DNA of 64,000 nt from Henriciella sp. (GTDB lineage Bacteria > Pseudomonadota > Alphaproteobacteria > Caulobacterales > Hyphomonadaceae): NCBI GenBank assembly GCA_030066975.1, contig JASJAO010000008.1:1-64000 (forward strand), in the 5' to 3' direction. A program made the translations under genes and the position numbers. A model generated the notes under the pieces. That model did not search any database. It saw only the letters and a list, made by a program, of their open reading frames with translations, and was not told where the DNA came from. Numbering within the stretch: the stretch's first letter is position 1; each line of letters opens with the position of its first letter. Below are positions 48,736 to 62,621 of this stretch, in pieces.

Positions 48736-51066
48736 ATGACCGAATCGAATCGCCCTTCAATTTCTCAATTGGCAGCTGCCCGGGCGCCGAGACCCAGTGA
48801 TCAGGCAGACTATCTGGAGGGATTGAACCCGGAGCAGAAAGAGGCGGTTTTAACGACCGAAGGGCCACTCTTGGTGCTCGCCGGAGCCGGCACCGGCAAG
48901 ACCCGCGTGCTGACGACGCGTCTGGCTCATATTATCGCCTCAGGTCTCGCCTATCCGAGCCAGACGCTGACGGTGACCTTCACCAATAAGGCGGCGCGTG
49001 AAATGCGCGAACGGGCGCTGAAGCTGACAGGTGAGGCCGGAGAGGGCCTGCGCTGGCTCGGGACGTTCCACTCGATCAGCGCGCAGATCCTGCGCAAGCA
49101 TGCCGAACTGGCCGGTCTGAAATCCTCCTTCACCATCCTCGACACCGATGATCAGATCCGTCTCTGCAAACAGATTATCGAAGCCGAGAATATCGATCCG
49201 AAACGCTGGACCCCGCGCTTTTTGGCAAGCCAGATCGATGGCTGGAAGAATCGCGCACTGACGCCAGACAAAGTGCCCGCCGATGAGGCCTACACATTCG
49301 CTGACGGCAAAGGCATTCACTGTTATGAGATCTATCAGGCGCGGCTGAAAGTCCTGAACGCCTGTGATTTCGGGGATTTGCTGATCCACAATATCACGAT
49401 CTTCCAGAACAATTCGGACCTGCTGGCCGACTATCACCGCAAGTTCAAATACATTCTGGTCGATGAGTATCAGGATACCAATGTCGCCCAGTATCTCTGG
49501 CTGCGCCTGCTTGCGCAGGGCACTGGGAACATTTGCTGTGTGGGCGATGATGACCAGTCGATCTATGGCTGGCGTGGGGCTGAAGTCGACAATATCCTGC
49601 GGTTCGAGAAGGATTTTGAAGGCGCCAAAGTGATCCGGCTGGAGCGGAATTATCGCTCGACAGAGCCGATCCTTGCCTGCGCCTCTGCCGTGATCTCTCA
49701 CAATAAGGGACGGCTCGGAAAGACACTCTTTGTCGGCGGGGACTGGGCCGGCGATCCGGATGCCAAGAAGGTCCAGGTGCGCGGTCTCTGGGATGGGGAA
49801 GCCGAAGCCCGCATGGTCTGCGATGAGATCGAAGCCTGGGTCAGCAAGGGGGGCAAGCGTTCCTATGAGGACTGCGCCATTCTCGTCCGTGCCTCCTGGC
49901 AGATGCGGCTGTTCGAGGAGCGGCTGATCCTGCTCGGCATTCCCTATCGGGTAATTGGCGGCCCGCGCTTCTTCGAGCGGGCCGAGATCCGCGACGCAAT
50001 GGCTTACCTGCGCTTGATCCGCAGCCCGGATGATGATCTCGCTTTTGAACGCGTGGTCAATCAACCAAAACGCGGGGTTGGCAACACAACCGTCCAGAAA
50101 CTCCAGCGCTATGCCCGCGATGATGGGCGCAGCCTGTTCACGCTGACGCCGATGGTGCTGCAAACCGATGAGATCAAAGGCCCCGGCAAGCGCGGGCTGA
50201 CTCGGTTTGTCGATCAGATCAATATGTGGCGTGACCGGCACAATAACGGGATGAGCCATACCGAACTTGCTCAAGTCATCCTGGATGAGAGCGGCTATAC
50301 CGACATGCTACAAAAGGATCGCAGCCCGCAGGCGCAGACACGGCTCGACAACCTGAAAGAGCTAATCAATGCGATGGGCGAGTTCGACAATCTGACCGGT
50401 TTTCTGGAACATGTGGAACTGGTCATGGATGCGGGCGGGCAGGCCAATGGCGATGAGGTGCAGATCCTGACCCTGCACGGCGCGAAAGGGCTGGAATGGC
50501 CACTCGTCTTTCTGCCGGGTTGGGAAGAAGAGGTGTTCCCAAGCCGCCGCAGCCTGGATGAGAGCGGCATGAAAGGGCTCGAGGAAGAGCGCCGCCTCGC
50601 CTATGTCGGCATCACACGCGCCCGCGAAGTGTGCCGGATATCATTCGTCGCCAACCGCCAGATCTTTGGCCGCTGGCAATCGGTCCTGCCGAGCCGGTTT
50701 GTTGATGAATTGGCCCCGGATCATGTCGAGGCAAGCAGCGAGACCGGCTATTCTGCCATTCCTGGCGGCGAGGAGGGCTTTGTCGGCACGGTCGAAGATC
50801 TCGGCGAGCGCAGCGCGTACAACTCTCCCGGCTGGAAACGGCTGAAAGAGAATGCCGGCAAGTTTGACAGCGGCCCCGTGATCGATGGCAAAGCAACGCT
50901 GATGGCCTCAGAAAGCAGTCAATCCGGCTTCAAACTCGGCCAGCGCGTGTTTCACGAAAAGTTCGGCTATGGGAAAGTGATGGACGCAAACGGCACCAAA
51001 CTGTCGGTGGCGTTTGAGAAGGCGGGGTTGAAGAAGGTGATCTCAACTTTTGTGACCGCCACCTAG
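48736..51066 (+). CDS. uvrD: UvrD/PcrA-type ATP-dependent DNA helicase
   Basis: This 776-residue superfamily 1A helicase acts in nucleotide excision and mismatch repair. Motifs are in order: LNPEQKEAV (Q motif), LAGAGTGKTRVLTTR (Walker A), TFTNKAAREM (Ia), LVDEYQDTN (II), GDDDQSIYGWRGA (III), LERNYRST (IV), LTLHGAKGLEWP (V) and YVGITRAR (VI). The C-terminus (LGQRVFHEKFGYGKVM) is the Tudor-like RNA-polymerase-binding end. A closely related rep-type assignment is less likely. Confidence 0.94.
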   Translation: MTESNRPSISQLAAARAPRPSDQADYLEGLNPEQKEAVLTTEGPLLVLAGAGTGKTRVLTTRLAHIIASGLAYPSQTLTVTFTNKAAREMRERALKLTGEAGEGLRWLGTFHSISAQILRKHAELAGLKSSFTILDTDDQIRLCKQIIEAENIDPKRWTPRFLASQIDGWKNRALTPDKVPADEAYTFADGKGIHCYEIYQARLKVLNACDFGDLLIHNITIFQNNSDLLADYHRKFKYILVDEYQDTNVAQYLWLRLLAQGTGNICCVGDDDQSIYGWRGAEVDNILRFEKDFEGAKVIRLERNYRSTEPILACASAVISHNKGRLGKTLFVGGDWAGDPDAKKVQVRGLWDGEAEARMVCDEIEAWVSKGGKRSYEDCAILVRASWQMRLFEERLILLGIPYRVIGGPRFFERAEIRDAMAYLRLIRSPDDDLAFERVVNQPKRGVGNTTVQKLQRYARDDGRSLFTLTPMVLQTDEIKGPGKRGLTRFVDQINMWRDRHNNGMSHTELAQVILDESGYTDMLQKDRSPQAQTRLDNLKELINAMGEFDNLTGFLEHVELVMDAGGQANGDEVQILTLHGAKGLEWPLVFLPGWEEEVFPSRRSLDESGMKGLEEERRLAYVGITRAREVCRISFVANRQIFGRWQSVLPSRFVDELAPDHVEASSETGYSAIPGGEEGFVGTVEDLGERSAYNSPGWKRLKENAGKFDSGPVIDGKATLMASESSQSGFKLGQRVFHEKFGYGKVMDANGTKLSVAFEKAGLKKVISTFVTAT

Positions 51067-51158
51067 TTCGTTCACTTCCGCGCAGGTGGGGATCTCTATC
51101 AAATTGAGTATCTCGCTCATTTCCGCTACTCTTACGCGCATAAGCAGGAGGGACGGCC

Positions 51159-51629
51159 ATGATCAGAAAGTTGCTTGCTGGCTTGGCAGCAGGGATGAGC
51201 CTTGTGGCTTGCGGTGGTGCAGACGAATCGGAGACGACGCTGACGGCGGAGGCTCCACCGATCATTGCAGATACAAATGACGTGGTAGAAGAGAGTACCG
51301 CTTCACCCGGCACACTGCCCCCGGCTGAAACCTATGCGCAAGATGGGGATGTCATCACGGGCAAAGTTGGGGAGGAATTCTCGTTCAAGCTCGATGTACC
51401 GGACGGCTCATCGACGGCGGTGAATTGGAGTATAGCCGAGGGCAGTTACGAGCCGATCGCGAGCTATGACAAGACCTGGCGCGCCCTGGAAGGCAGCACG
51501 CGCTATTCAGAAATTGTGCTTGTCGGTGCCGAAGCGGGCGAAACAACTGTCACGTTTCATATGGTGGACGGGGGCCAGCCTGTAGACGGCGTACCCACAA
51601 GAACGCTGACGTTCCGCGTCAGCGGCTAA
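51159..51629 (+). CDS. Lipoprotein with a possible chagasin-like domain
   Basis: The 156-residue protein has a lipobox LVAC (signal 1-17, lipidated Cys18), then an acidic linker of about 45 residues. The last 90 residues ([20 protein letters not shown] ... [11 protein letters not shown] ... [14 protein letters not shown]) show the strand order of chagasin (I42) cysteine-protease inhibitors, but the NPTTGY motif is replaced. AGGAGGG precedes the ATG. The stop overlaps the convergent dnaJ stop by four bases. Confidence 0.7.
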   Translation: MIRKLLAGLAAGMSLVACGGADESETTLTAEAPPIIADTNDVVEESTASPGTLPPAETYAQDGDVITGKVGEEFSFKLDVPDGSSTAVNWSIAEGSYEPIASYDKTWRALEGSTRYSEIVLVGAEAGETTVTFHMVDGGQPVDGVPTRTLTFRVSG

Positions 51630-52783
51630 TGCTTCGCCGCCTCGTCGCCTGAGCCGTCCCAGAATTTCTTGATCCGGCCCATAAAGCCTTCGCTTTCCGG
51701 GTTGCAGTCCGCGCCTGAGCAATCGCAGAACTCGCGCAGGATGTCTTTCTGGCGGGCAGAGAGATTGCGCGGGGTTTCGACAAACATTTCGATATACAAA
51801 TCGCCAGTCTGATGACTTCCACGCAAACTCGGCATGCCTTTGCCGCGCAGGCGCAGCTTGCGGCCTGTCTGAGCGCCTTCCGGGATGGAAACGCGTGCTC
51901 GCCCGCCATCAATGGTCGGGATTTCAATTTCTCCACCGAGCGCGGCCGTCACCATGGAGACTGGTGTGCGGCAATAGAGATTCGGGCCGTCGCGCTCGAA
52001 CAGGTCATGTTCCTGAACTTCGACAAAGATATAGAGGTCGCCTTGCGGGCCGCCTTTTGTGCCGGGCTCTCCCTCACCAGAGAGGCGGATGCGCATACCG
52101 GATTCAACCCCGGCCGGGATTTTCACGGCGAGGTGACGGTCTTCCTGAACCTGTCCCGCCCCGCGACAGGTTTTGCACGGCTTGGAGATGACCTGACCGC
52201 GGCCTGAACAGCGTGCGCAGGTGCGTTCCATCGTGAAGAAGCCTTGCTGAGCACGCACGCGGCCCGCGCCATTACAACTGGGGCAGGTTTCAGGGCTGGT
52301 TCCCGGCTCAGCGCCGGACCCTTCACAGGTGCCGCAGGTTACCGCACTCGGCACGTTGATTTCGGTTTCCTTGCCAGCGAATGCTTCTTCCAGGGTGATG
52401 TCCATATCATAGCGAAGATCGCTGCCACGTTGTGGACCGCCGCGACGACCGCCGCCAAACGGGCTGCCCCCGCCGCCAAAGACCTGGCTGAAAATGTCCT
52501 GGAAAATATCGCCAGGGTCGCCGCCACCAAACGGATGGCCGCCGCCGGGTCCGCCACCTTCAAAGGCGGCATGCCCAAACCGGTCATAGGCAGCGCGTTG
52601 ATCAGGGTCAGACAGGATGGCGTAGGCCTCGCCCACCTCTTTGAATTTGGCTTCGGCTTCCGCATCATCGGGGTTCTGATCCGGATGGAATTTCATCGCG
52701 AGCTTGCGATAGGCACTCTTCAGCGCTTTCTCATCGACGTCCTTGGACACGCCAAGCACTTCATAATAGTCGCGTTTGCTCAT
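51626..52783 (-). CDS. dnaJ: Chaperone protein DnaJ
   Basis: DnaJ (385 residues) delivers unfolded proteins to DnaK and stimulates its ATPase. The J-domain has HPD in [10 protein letters not shown], followed by a Gly/Phe-rich region (about 75-115). Four zinc-binding repeats are present ([32 protein letters not shown]), then the client-binding C-terminus. dnaK is not adjacent; gltB lies 84 bases upstream on the same strand. Confidence 0.97.
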   Translation of the reverse strand: MSKRDYYEVLGVSKDVDEKALKSAYRKLAMKFHPDQNPDDAEAEAKFKEVGEAYAILSDPDQRAAYDRFGHAAFEGGGPGGGHPFGGGDPGDIFQDIFSQVFGGGGSPFGGGRRGGPQRGSDLRYDMDITLEEAFAGKETEINVPSAVTCGTCEGSGAEPGTSPETCPSCNGAGRVRAQQGFFTMERTCARCSGRGQVISKPCKTCRGAGQVQEDRHLAVKIPAGVESGMRIRLSGEGEPGTKGGPQGDLYIFVEVQEHDLFERDGPNLYCRTPVSMVTAALGGEIEIPTIDGGRARVSIPEGAQTGRKLRLRGKGMPSLRGSHQTGDLYIEMFVETPRNLSARQKDILREFCDCSGADCNPESEGFMGRIKKFWDGSGDEAAKH

Positions 52784-52867
52784 TCTCTACTGCACCGTAT
52801 TGCCGAACACTCTTAGGGGCGAAAGTGGGGAAGACCGCCCCAGACTGCAAGGGTTATGATCCAGTGA

Positions 52868-57386
<4,519 letters not shown>

Positions 57387-57394
<8 letters not shown>

Positions 57395-57827
57395 TGGAGT
57401 GTCCTGCCTGCTCCGCCTCAAAGCGGGCCATGAGTTCTGCACCTGTCAGGCGCTCGGCCTCGCCTTTGAAATCGTAATAGTCTGGCTGTTCGTCCACGAA
57501 GATATGTTCGTGAATGGCGAGCCCTTTCGGTAGGTGAAACGAACCGGCCTGCGCGTAGAGATCTTCGGGAGCGTCTCTCAGCCGGTAGAATAAAGTCGAG
57601 CCACACGTCCCGCAAAAGCCGCGTTGCGCCCAGGCGGAACTGTCATACCAGCGCAGGTTCTCTTCGCCTGCAACGATTTCTATGCCGCCGTCGAACTTAA
57701 TCCCAAGGGCTGGTCCGCCATGCCAGCGCCGACACTGTCCGCAATGGCAAACATCGATCAGTGGCGCGCCATGACCAGCGAGTTTGATACTGCCGCAAAG
57801 ACAGTTTCCTTTGATGACATTGCTCAT
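57387..57827 (-). CDS. GFA (CENP-V/GFA) family zinc protein inside the gltDB operon
   Basis: The 146-residue protein has the zinc ligands of the glutathione-dependent formaldehyde-activating fold: GNCLCGSI, CHCGQCRRWHG and GFCGTCGSTLFYR. Family members range from S-hydroxymethylglutathione synthases to uncharacterised proteins, so the reaction is unknown. Its ATG overlaps the gltD stop (ATGA) and its stop overlaps the gltB start by eight bases, so all three genes are translated together. A gene between gltD and gltB is unusual. Confidence 0.87.
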
Positions 57828-59269
57828 TCTGCCGCCACCTTCTGTTCACGAGCCATGGCCCGCATTGCTTTGTGCATCTGTTCGGCTGCGTCCCGGCCAT
57901 CGCGAATGGCCCAGACCACCAATGATGCGCCGCGTACAATATCACCGGCGGCGTAGACCCCGCTCAGGCTGGTTTCCATCGTCTTGAAATCGACCCTCAC
58001 AGCGCCCCAGCGATTGACCGTCAGGGCTGGCTCATCAAACAGGACCGGCAGGTCTTCGGGATCAAAGCCCAGGGCTTTGATCACCATGTCCGCCTTAATT
58101 GTCACGGTCTCGTCGGTTTTCTCGGGCGACTGGCGTCCGGACGCATCAGGCGCGCCGAGGCGCATCCGGCGAACTTTAACGCCCTTTACGGCATTCGCCT
58201 TGGTTTCGAGCACAGCTTCCGGGCCCGACAACCATTCGAACACGACACCTTCTTCTTCGGCGTTCTGAACCTCGCGCTGGGATCCCGGCATATTGGCGCG
58301 GTCACGGCGGTAGAGGCAGGTTACCGACTTTGCCCCTTGTCTGACCGCGGTGCGAACACAGTCCATTGCTGTATCTCCACCCCCAATCACTACGACGCGT
58401 TTGCCGGACGCGTTCAGGGTGCCATCCCCGAAAGCATCGACGGTGTCGCCGAAACCAACGCGATTGGATGCCGTCAAGAAATCCAGCGCCGGGAACACGC
58501 CTGACGCGCCGACGCCAGGCACTTTCAAGTCACGGGCCTTGTACACGCCCGTGGCGATCAGCACCGTGTCATGCGTGTCGCGAATCTCGTTCAGGCCGAT
58601 ATCGCGTCCGACATCGCAATTGAAGCGAAACGCAATGCCACTGTCTTCCAGCCGCTTGATCCGACGCTCGACAACGTCTTTCTCAAGCTTGAAGCCTGGA
58701 ATGCCATAGACCAGCAGGCCGCCGCCGCGATCATAGCGATCGTACACAGTGACCTGATAGCCTTTGCGACGCAGCTGTTCAGCCGCCGCAAGGCCACCCG
58801 GGCCTGCGCCGATAATGCCCGCAGACTGCGTGCGCTCTTTCGGCGGTTTGATCGGCTTGATCCAGCCCTGATCCCAGGCATGATCGGTGATATAGCGTTC
58901 AATCGAGCCGATAGTCACAGTGCCATGCCCCGACTGCTCAATCGTGCAGATGCCCTCGCACAAGCGGTCCTGCGGACAGATGCGACCGCAGATTTCTGGC
59001 ATATTATTGGTGGCGGAGGAAACCGCATAGGCCTCTTCCAGCCGGTCCTCGGCGGCGAGCATCAGCCAGTCCGGAATGTTGTTCTGCAGCGGGCAACCCT
59101 GCTGACAAAACGGAACTCCGCATTGGGAACATCTTGAGGCCTGTGCCTGGGCCGCTTCGGTTGAGTAGTCGCCGTAAATTTCATTGAAGTCTTTCGCGCG
59201 CTTGTCTGCGGCGCGTTTACCCGGCATGGAACGATCAACAGTGATGAATTGCAGCATTTTCTGCGCCAT
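57824..59269 (-). CDS. gltD: Glutamate synthase (NADPH) small subunit
   Basis: GltD (481 residues) takes electrons from NADPH through FAD and iron-sulfur centres to GltB. Two 4Fe-4S Cys sets are CSQCGVPFCQQGCPL and CGRICPQDRLCEGIC. The FAD site is GAGPGGLAAAEQLRRKGY and the NADPH site GGGDTAMDCVRTA. The C-terminal GVYAAGDIVRGASLVVWAI closes the FAD fold. GGAGG sits seven bases before the ATG at 59269. It is the first gene of the gltD-GFA-gltB operon. Confidence 0.96.
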   Translation of the reverse strand: MAQKMLQFITVDRSMPGKRAADKRAKDFNEIYGDYSTEAAQAQASRCSQCGVPFCQQGCPLQNNIPDWLMLAAEDRLEEAYAVSSATNNMPEICGRICPQDRLCEGICTIEQSGHGTVTIGSIERYITDHAWDQGWIKPIKPPKERTQSAGIIGAGPGGLAAAEQLRRKGYQVTVYDRYDRGGGLLVYGIPGFKLEKDVVERRIKRLEDSGIAFRFNCDVGRDIGLNEIRDTHDTVLIATGVYKARDLKVPGVGASGVFPALDFLTASNRVGFGDTVDAFGDGTLNASGKRVVVIGGGDTAMDCVRTAVRQGAKSVTCLYRRDRANMPGSQREVQNAEEEGVVFEWLSGPEAVLETKANAVKGVKVRRMRLGAPDASGRQSPEKTDETVTIKADMVIKALGFDPEDLPVLFDEPALTVNRWGAVRVDFKTMETSLSGVYAAGDIVRGASLVVWAIRDGRDAAEQMHKAMRAMAREQKVAAE

Positions 59270-59415
59270 AGGGGCCTCCAATGGGGTGAACGTGCCTTAT
59301 GCGGCGCCAATCCCAAGAGCGCAAGGGTAAGATTATTTATTGTGTATCGAAATGATATTTTAAAATGGAGAAATATCAGTAACGCAGAGTAAAACCGCTC
59401 CTCATCTCTGAGAAT

Positions 59416-59432
59416 AGTATCAATTCGATACT
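59416..59432. promoter_or_regulatory. Dyad between gltD and uppP
   Basis: AGTATC and GATACT flank five bases in the AT-rich 235-bp divergent spacer of gltD and uppP. A partly similar GTATC-type sequence lies near 59347. It may bind a regulator of either gene. The evidence is only the symmetry and place. Confidence 0.3.
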
Positions 59433-59504
59433 TTTAATCAGGTCTGGTTTTTCTGCCAAACCCTGCCTAAAGGGCAGAACTCGATCATACAGCCCGGACC
59501 CACA

Positions 59505-60359
59505 ATGTCGTTTCTCCAACTCCTTATCATATCGCTGGTTCAAGGGATCACGGAATGGCTGCCAGTCTCGTCATCCGGCCACGTCCTGCTTGCCGCGAGC
59601 TATTTCGATCTTGAAGGGCGTGACGAGTATCTGATCAATGCCATGGCGCATATCGGGACATTGTTTGCGGTCCTGTTATATTTCTGGCGCGATGTTGGCC
59701 GCGCTTTTGAAGGCGGATTTGAGCTACTGAAGGCACCATTCGCAAGCGGCGGCAGGCGCAGTGCCAAGGCGAACCTTGCCCTGCATATCCTCGCATCCTT
59801 GCCCATCGCCCTGGTGGTGATGGTGGCTTACGAGTTTCTTCTGGCCGACGCCCAGAAAGACGCGATGCGTTCGGTCTGGGTTGTCGCTGCGACGTCGATC
59901 ATCTTCGGTGCCGCATTATGGTGGGCTGATATCAAAGGCGGACAATCGCGGCAGCAACGCGATATGACCATCCGGGACGCGGTCCTGATCGGGGCGACAC
60001 AGGCGGTCGCGGCCTTGCTGCCCGGCACCAGCCGATCAGGTATAACCATGACCGCCGCTCGTGCGTTGGGATTTGAACGTACAGAAGCGGCCCGCTTTTC
60101 CATGTTGATTGGGGCGCCCCTCTTGGCCGCGGTTGGGGCCTATGCCTTTCTCCGGCTCGCAGGCTCAGATGCCGGCGAAGGGATCGCCACGCTGTCCGAT
60201 GGCCTGATCGTGGCCGGGCTGTCCTTCGCCTCAGGCTTTCTGTCCATCTGGGCCCTGATGGAATTGCTGAAACGGATGAGTTTTCTACCCTTCGTGATCT
60301 ATCGCTTCCTGCTCGGCATCGGGTTGTTGATCGCCGCGCCGATCATGGGGCTGAGCTGA
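59505..60359 (+). CDS. uppP: Undecaprenyl-diphosphatase UppP (BacA)
   Basis: This 284-residue inner-membrane enzyme recycles undecaprenyl diphosphate to the monophosphate carrier for cell-wall synthesis and gives bacitracin resistance. Family motifs are LVQGITEWLPVSSSGHVLLA and PGTSRSGITMTAARALGFER. About eight hydrophobic segments are present. No close ribosome binding site was seen before the ATG at 59505. Confidence 0.95.
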   Translation: MSFLQLLIISLVQGITEWLPVSSSGHVLLAASYFDLEGRDEYLINAMAHIGTLFAVLLYFWRDVGRAFEGGFELLKAPFASGGRRSAKANLALHILASLPIALVVMVAYEFLLADAQKDAMRSVWVVAATSIIFGAALWWADIKGGQSRQQRDMTIRDAVLIGATQAVAALLPGTSRSGITMTAARALGFERTEAARFSMLIGAPLLAAVGAYAFLRLAGSDAGEGIATLSDGLIVAGLSFASGFLSIWALMELLKRMSFLPFVIYRFLLGIGLLIAAPIMGLS

Positions 60360-60591
60360 CGCGATCTTCGTGTTCAACGCAGCGTGTCCCCACGCAGCGA
60401 CGCACGGCGATGTTGCAATCAACGTCCCGTGCGCCGTGCCTCCGAAACGCGTCCCAACGCCTGCGGAAAGCCTTGAATTGCTTACAATTTTGGGCCGCAA
60501 TTCAGGCGCTCAGATGGCGGAAAACAAGGCCATTTGAAGAAAGCCCTGTTCATCTTCGGTTACAGAAATGACAGGTTGAGCTGGTAGCCGC

Positions 60592-61596
60592 TCAGACTTC
60601 GCTCTTTTGGTGGTACTGCCCATAGGGGCGGAAGCGCCAGAGATAGGTCGGCACAATCGCCTCGATCGATTCCCGCTCCGTCACCCCGAGATCTCCGAGA
60701 GTCAAAGCCTCTTCGGCCACGACATTGTCGGTCTTCAGCATCTCCACCTGATCGCCTGTGATCGGCGGCGGGCCAAGCATTGTCCAAAGCGGCAGGAAAG
60801 GCAGGCTCCAGATCGCACCGATCGTTAGACCTAATGGTTTGGCGACAAAGAAAGGCAGCGGAAGCGCCATGCGTTGACGATCAATTTCATCACAGATGAA
60901 CGCGTAAAGCTCTTTGAAAGAATAGGTGTTCGGACCACCCAGCTCATAGGTCTTGCCCGCCGCGTCATCTTGTTGAACCGCCGCTGCAATCGCGTCGGCG
61001 ACATCACCGGCATAGACGGGCTGCACCTTTGTGCTGCCGCCGCCTATGGCCGGCAGGAAGGGGGCAATCGTAGCGATCGGATGGGCTGCCATGGCAGCAA
61101 ACCGATTGAAGAATTCGTCTTCAGGACCAAACACAATGGAGGGGCGCAAGATGACCGTTTCCGGCAGCGCTTCACGCACCCCGGCCTCAGCTTCGCCTTT
61201 TGTACGCGCATAATTGGCTTTGGAGTCCGGATCAGCGCCGATTGCCGAGACATGAACCAGACGCTGAACGCCCGCTTCGGCGCAGGCTTCCGCCACATTG
61301 ATCGCGCCATCCCGCTGGGCCGTGTCAAATTTCTGCGGGCCCTTTTCTGCGAGAATACCAACCAGGTTGACTGCTGCATCCGCGCCTTCAAGGGCGCGCT
61401 CGACAGAGGCTTTCTCGCGAATATTGGCCTGAACGATGTCGACCCAGCCCGGTGCCCCGGCGAGGCGGACATCACCGGCCAAATGGGGGCGGCGGACGGC
61501 TACTCTGACCCGCCACCCTTCCTGAACCAGGGTGCGCGCAGCATACCGTCCAATAAAGCCAGACCCACCGAACAGGACGACAAGACCTTTAGACAT
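60592..61596 (-). CDS. NDUFA9-like NAD(P)-binding oxidoreductase
   Basis: A 334-residue extended SDR-fold protein. The Rossmann motif is VVLFGGSGFIGRYAARTLV, then VNLVGIL, HVSAIGAD, the YARTK active-site segment and the loop LRPSIVFGPEDEFFNRFA. This type is called complex I NDUFA9 subunit family in bacteria and may help complex I or quinone synthesis. AAGGG lies eight bases before the ATG at 61596. It converges on uppP, with a hairpin-like repeat in the spacer (around 60473-60505). Confidence 0.87.
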   Translation of the reverse strand: MSKGLVVLFGGSGFIGRYAARTLVQEGWRVRVAVRRPHLAGDVRLAGAPGWVDIVQANIREKASVERALEGADAAVNLVGILAEKGPQKFDTAQRDGAINVAEACAEAGVQRLVHVSAIGADPDSKANYARTKGEAEAGVREALPETVILRPSIVFGPEDEFFNRFAAMAAHPIATIAPFLPAIGGGSTKVQPVYAGDVADAIAAAVQQDDAAGKTYELGGPNTYSFKELYAFICDEIDRQRMALPLPFFVAKPLGLTIGAIWSLPFLPLWTMLGPPPITGDQVEMLKTDNVVAEEALTLGDLGVTERESIEAIVPTYLWRFRPYGQYHQKSEV

Positions 61597-61703
61597 ATTC
61601 AAACCCTTCAACCTGGCGCAGGATCGCGGCAAATCACTGATCCGCCTTTCACCATGCCTGTTTGATAAAGTCCATGCGGTGAAGTGCGCTTGCTGATCTG
61701 CAG

Positions 61704-61925
61704 TTACTCTGCGGCCTGCGCGATGTTCTCCTGATCGTCGAATATCTCTTCGATGCTCCGCTCAAACAAGCGGGCAATCGCAAATGCAAGGGGCAGAGAC
61801 GGATCGTACTTGCCGGTTTCAACCGCGTTGACGGATTGCCGAGACACACCAAGCTGATCGGCTAGCGTTGCCTGGCTCCAACCGCGTTCGGTTCGCAGGA
61901 GTTTAATCGTGTTCTTCACAGGCAC
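61704..61925 (-). CDS. XRE-family (Cro/CI-type) regulator
   Basis: The 73-residue protein is almost only an HTH: LRTERGWSQATLADQLGVSR and QSVNAVETGKYDPSLPLAF. Single-domain members like this often repress their own operon. It overlaps the preceding membrane-protein gene by ten bases. The start is GTG at 61925 or two codons further in. The strong dyad at 62583-62603 upstream of the operon is a probable binding site. Confidence 0.88.
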   Translation of the reverse strand: MPVKNTIKLLRTERGWSQATLADQLGVSRQSVNAVETGKYDPSLPLAFAIARLFERSIEEIFDDQENIAQAAE

Positions 61926-62323
61926 TGCCTCCCGCCCAATGCATAGGTGCTTAAACCATAAGTGATGAAGAACATCGGGTTGAACCAGAACAGCTCGACA
62001 TAGCCGATGGCATCAAACATTTGCAGCGAACCGACCACTGTGACCGCACTGATTGTAATGGCGGCGCCGTAGGCAAAACCTTTGAGATGGATCTGGCGAT
62101 GATATTCATCGGTTTCGGCAAAATAGCGCAGCATCACCGCAAAGAACCCGAGCAGCGGCAGCGCGGTCGCAACACCCAGGGCCACCTGCAGCCAACGCGG
62201 CTCCGGATCAATGATCTTTAGATAGTAACTGCCGCCGAGCACGATGAGCATGTAGATCGCCATAAGCGGGACAAAAGCGCGCCAATAGCGCCTTCCAGCA
62301 GACTTGAATGTTTGTTGGGTCAT
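61916..62323 (-). CDS. Four-helix membrane protein of unknown function
   Basis: The 135-residue protein has four hydrophobic segments (FVPLMAIYMLIVLGGSYYL; WLQVALGVATALPLLGFFAV; FAYGAAITISAVTVVGSLQM; PMFFITYGLSTYAL). The short motif RYFAETDEYHRQIHLKGFAY between segments 2 and 3 recurs in small membrane proteins paired with XRE regulators. The ATG at 62323 is chosen over an upstream opening to 62374. It is translationally coupled to the XRE gene. Confidence 0.75.
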   Translation of the reverse strand: MTQQTFKSAGRRYWRAFVPLMAIYMLIVLGGSYYLKIIDPEPRWLQVALGVATALPLLGFFAVMLRYFAETDEYHRQIHLKGFAYGAAITISAVTVVGSLQMFDAIGYVELFWFNPMFFITYGLSTYALGGRQCL

Positions 62324-62342
62324 ATCGGGTTCCAATTCTTGT

Positions 62343-62549
62343 TTAGATGACTGTTTGCGCAAAGGCTTCTGCATCTCGAAGCTTCTTTTCGGTCCGCCGC
62401 GACATCGCGAACAGGATGATCAGCGCGAGACAATTGACCGTAATGACAGGCCAGACAGCCTGGTCCGGCAAGGCCGCGATCATGGCCTGCGTGCCCATAA
62501 GCATAAGGAGCAGATGGGAAAGCTTGGGGTTTGAAATTCTCCGGTACAT
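62343..62549 (-). CDS. Small two-helix membrane protein
   Basis: The 68-residue protein is the first gene of the small operon. Two hydrophobic stretches are seen (LSHLLLMLMGTQAMIAAL and VWPVITVNCLALIILFAM), then a charged tail. AGGAG stands seven bases before the ATG at 62549. No family is recognised. Co-transcription with the XRE gene suggests a sensing or stress role. Confidence 0.65.
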   Translation of the reverse strand: MYRRISNPKLSHLLLMLMGTQAMIAALPDQAVWPVITVNCLALIILFAMSRRTEKKLRDAEAFAQTVI

Positions 62550-62576
62550 CGCCGACTCCTTGTCTAGTGTCATTGA

Positions 62577-62605
62577 CAAATAGACAAGTAAACTTTACAT
62601 GTCAA
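62577..62605 (-). promoter_or_regulatory. Promoter with overlapping operator for the XRE/membrane operon
   Basis: On the minus strand TTGACA (62600-62605) is a consensus -35, followed after 17 bases by TATTTG as a weak -10 (62577-62582). The spacer is filled by a 21-bp near-perfect dyad (62583-62603; arms GACAAGTAAA and TTTACATGTC around C, one mismatched pair). Such overlap is typical of autorepression by a small XRE protein. The binding protein is inferred. Confidence 0.6.
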
Positions 62606-62621
62606 GTGTGCTTTACAACGA

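Noticed and set aside
48940-50274. A 444-codon open frame on the minus strand inside uvrD.
   Set aside because: It lies fully opposite helicase motifs Ia-IV and shows no domain; a typical antisense shadow.
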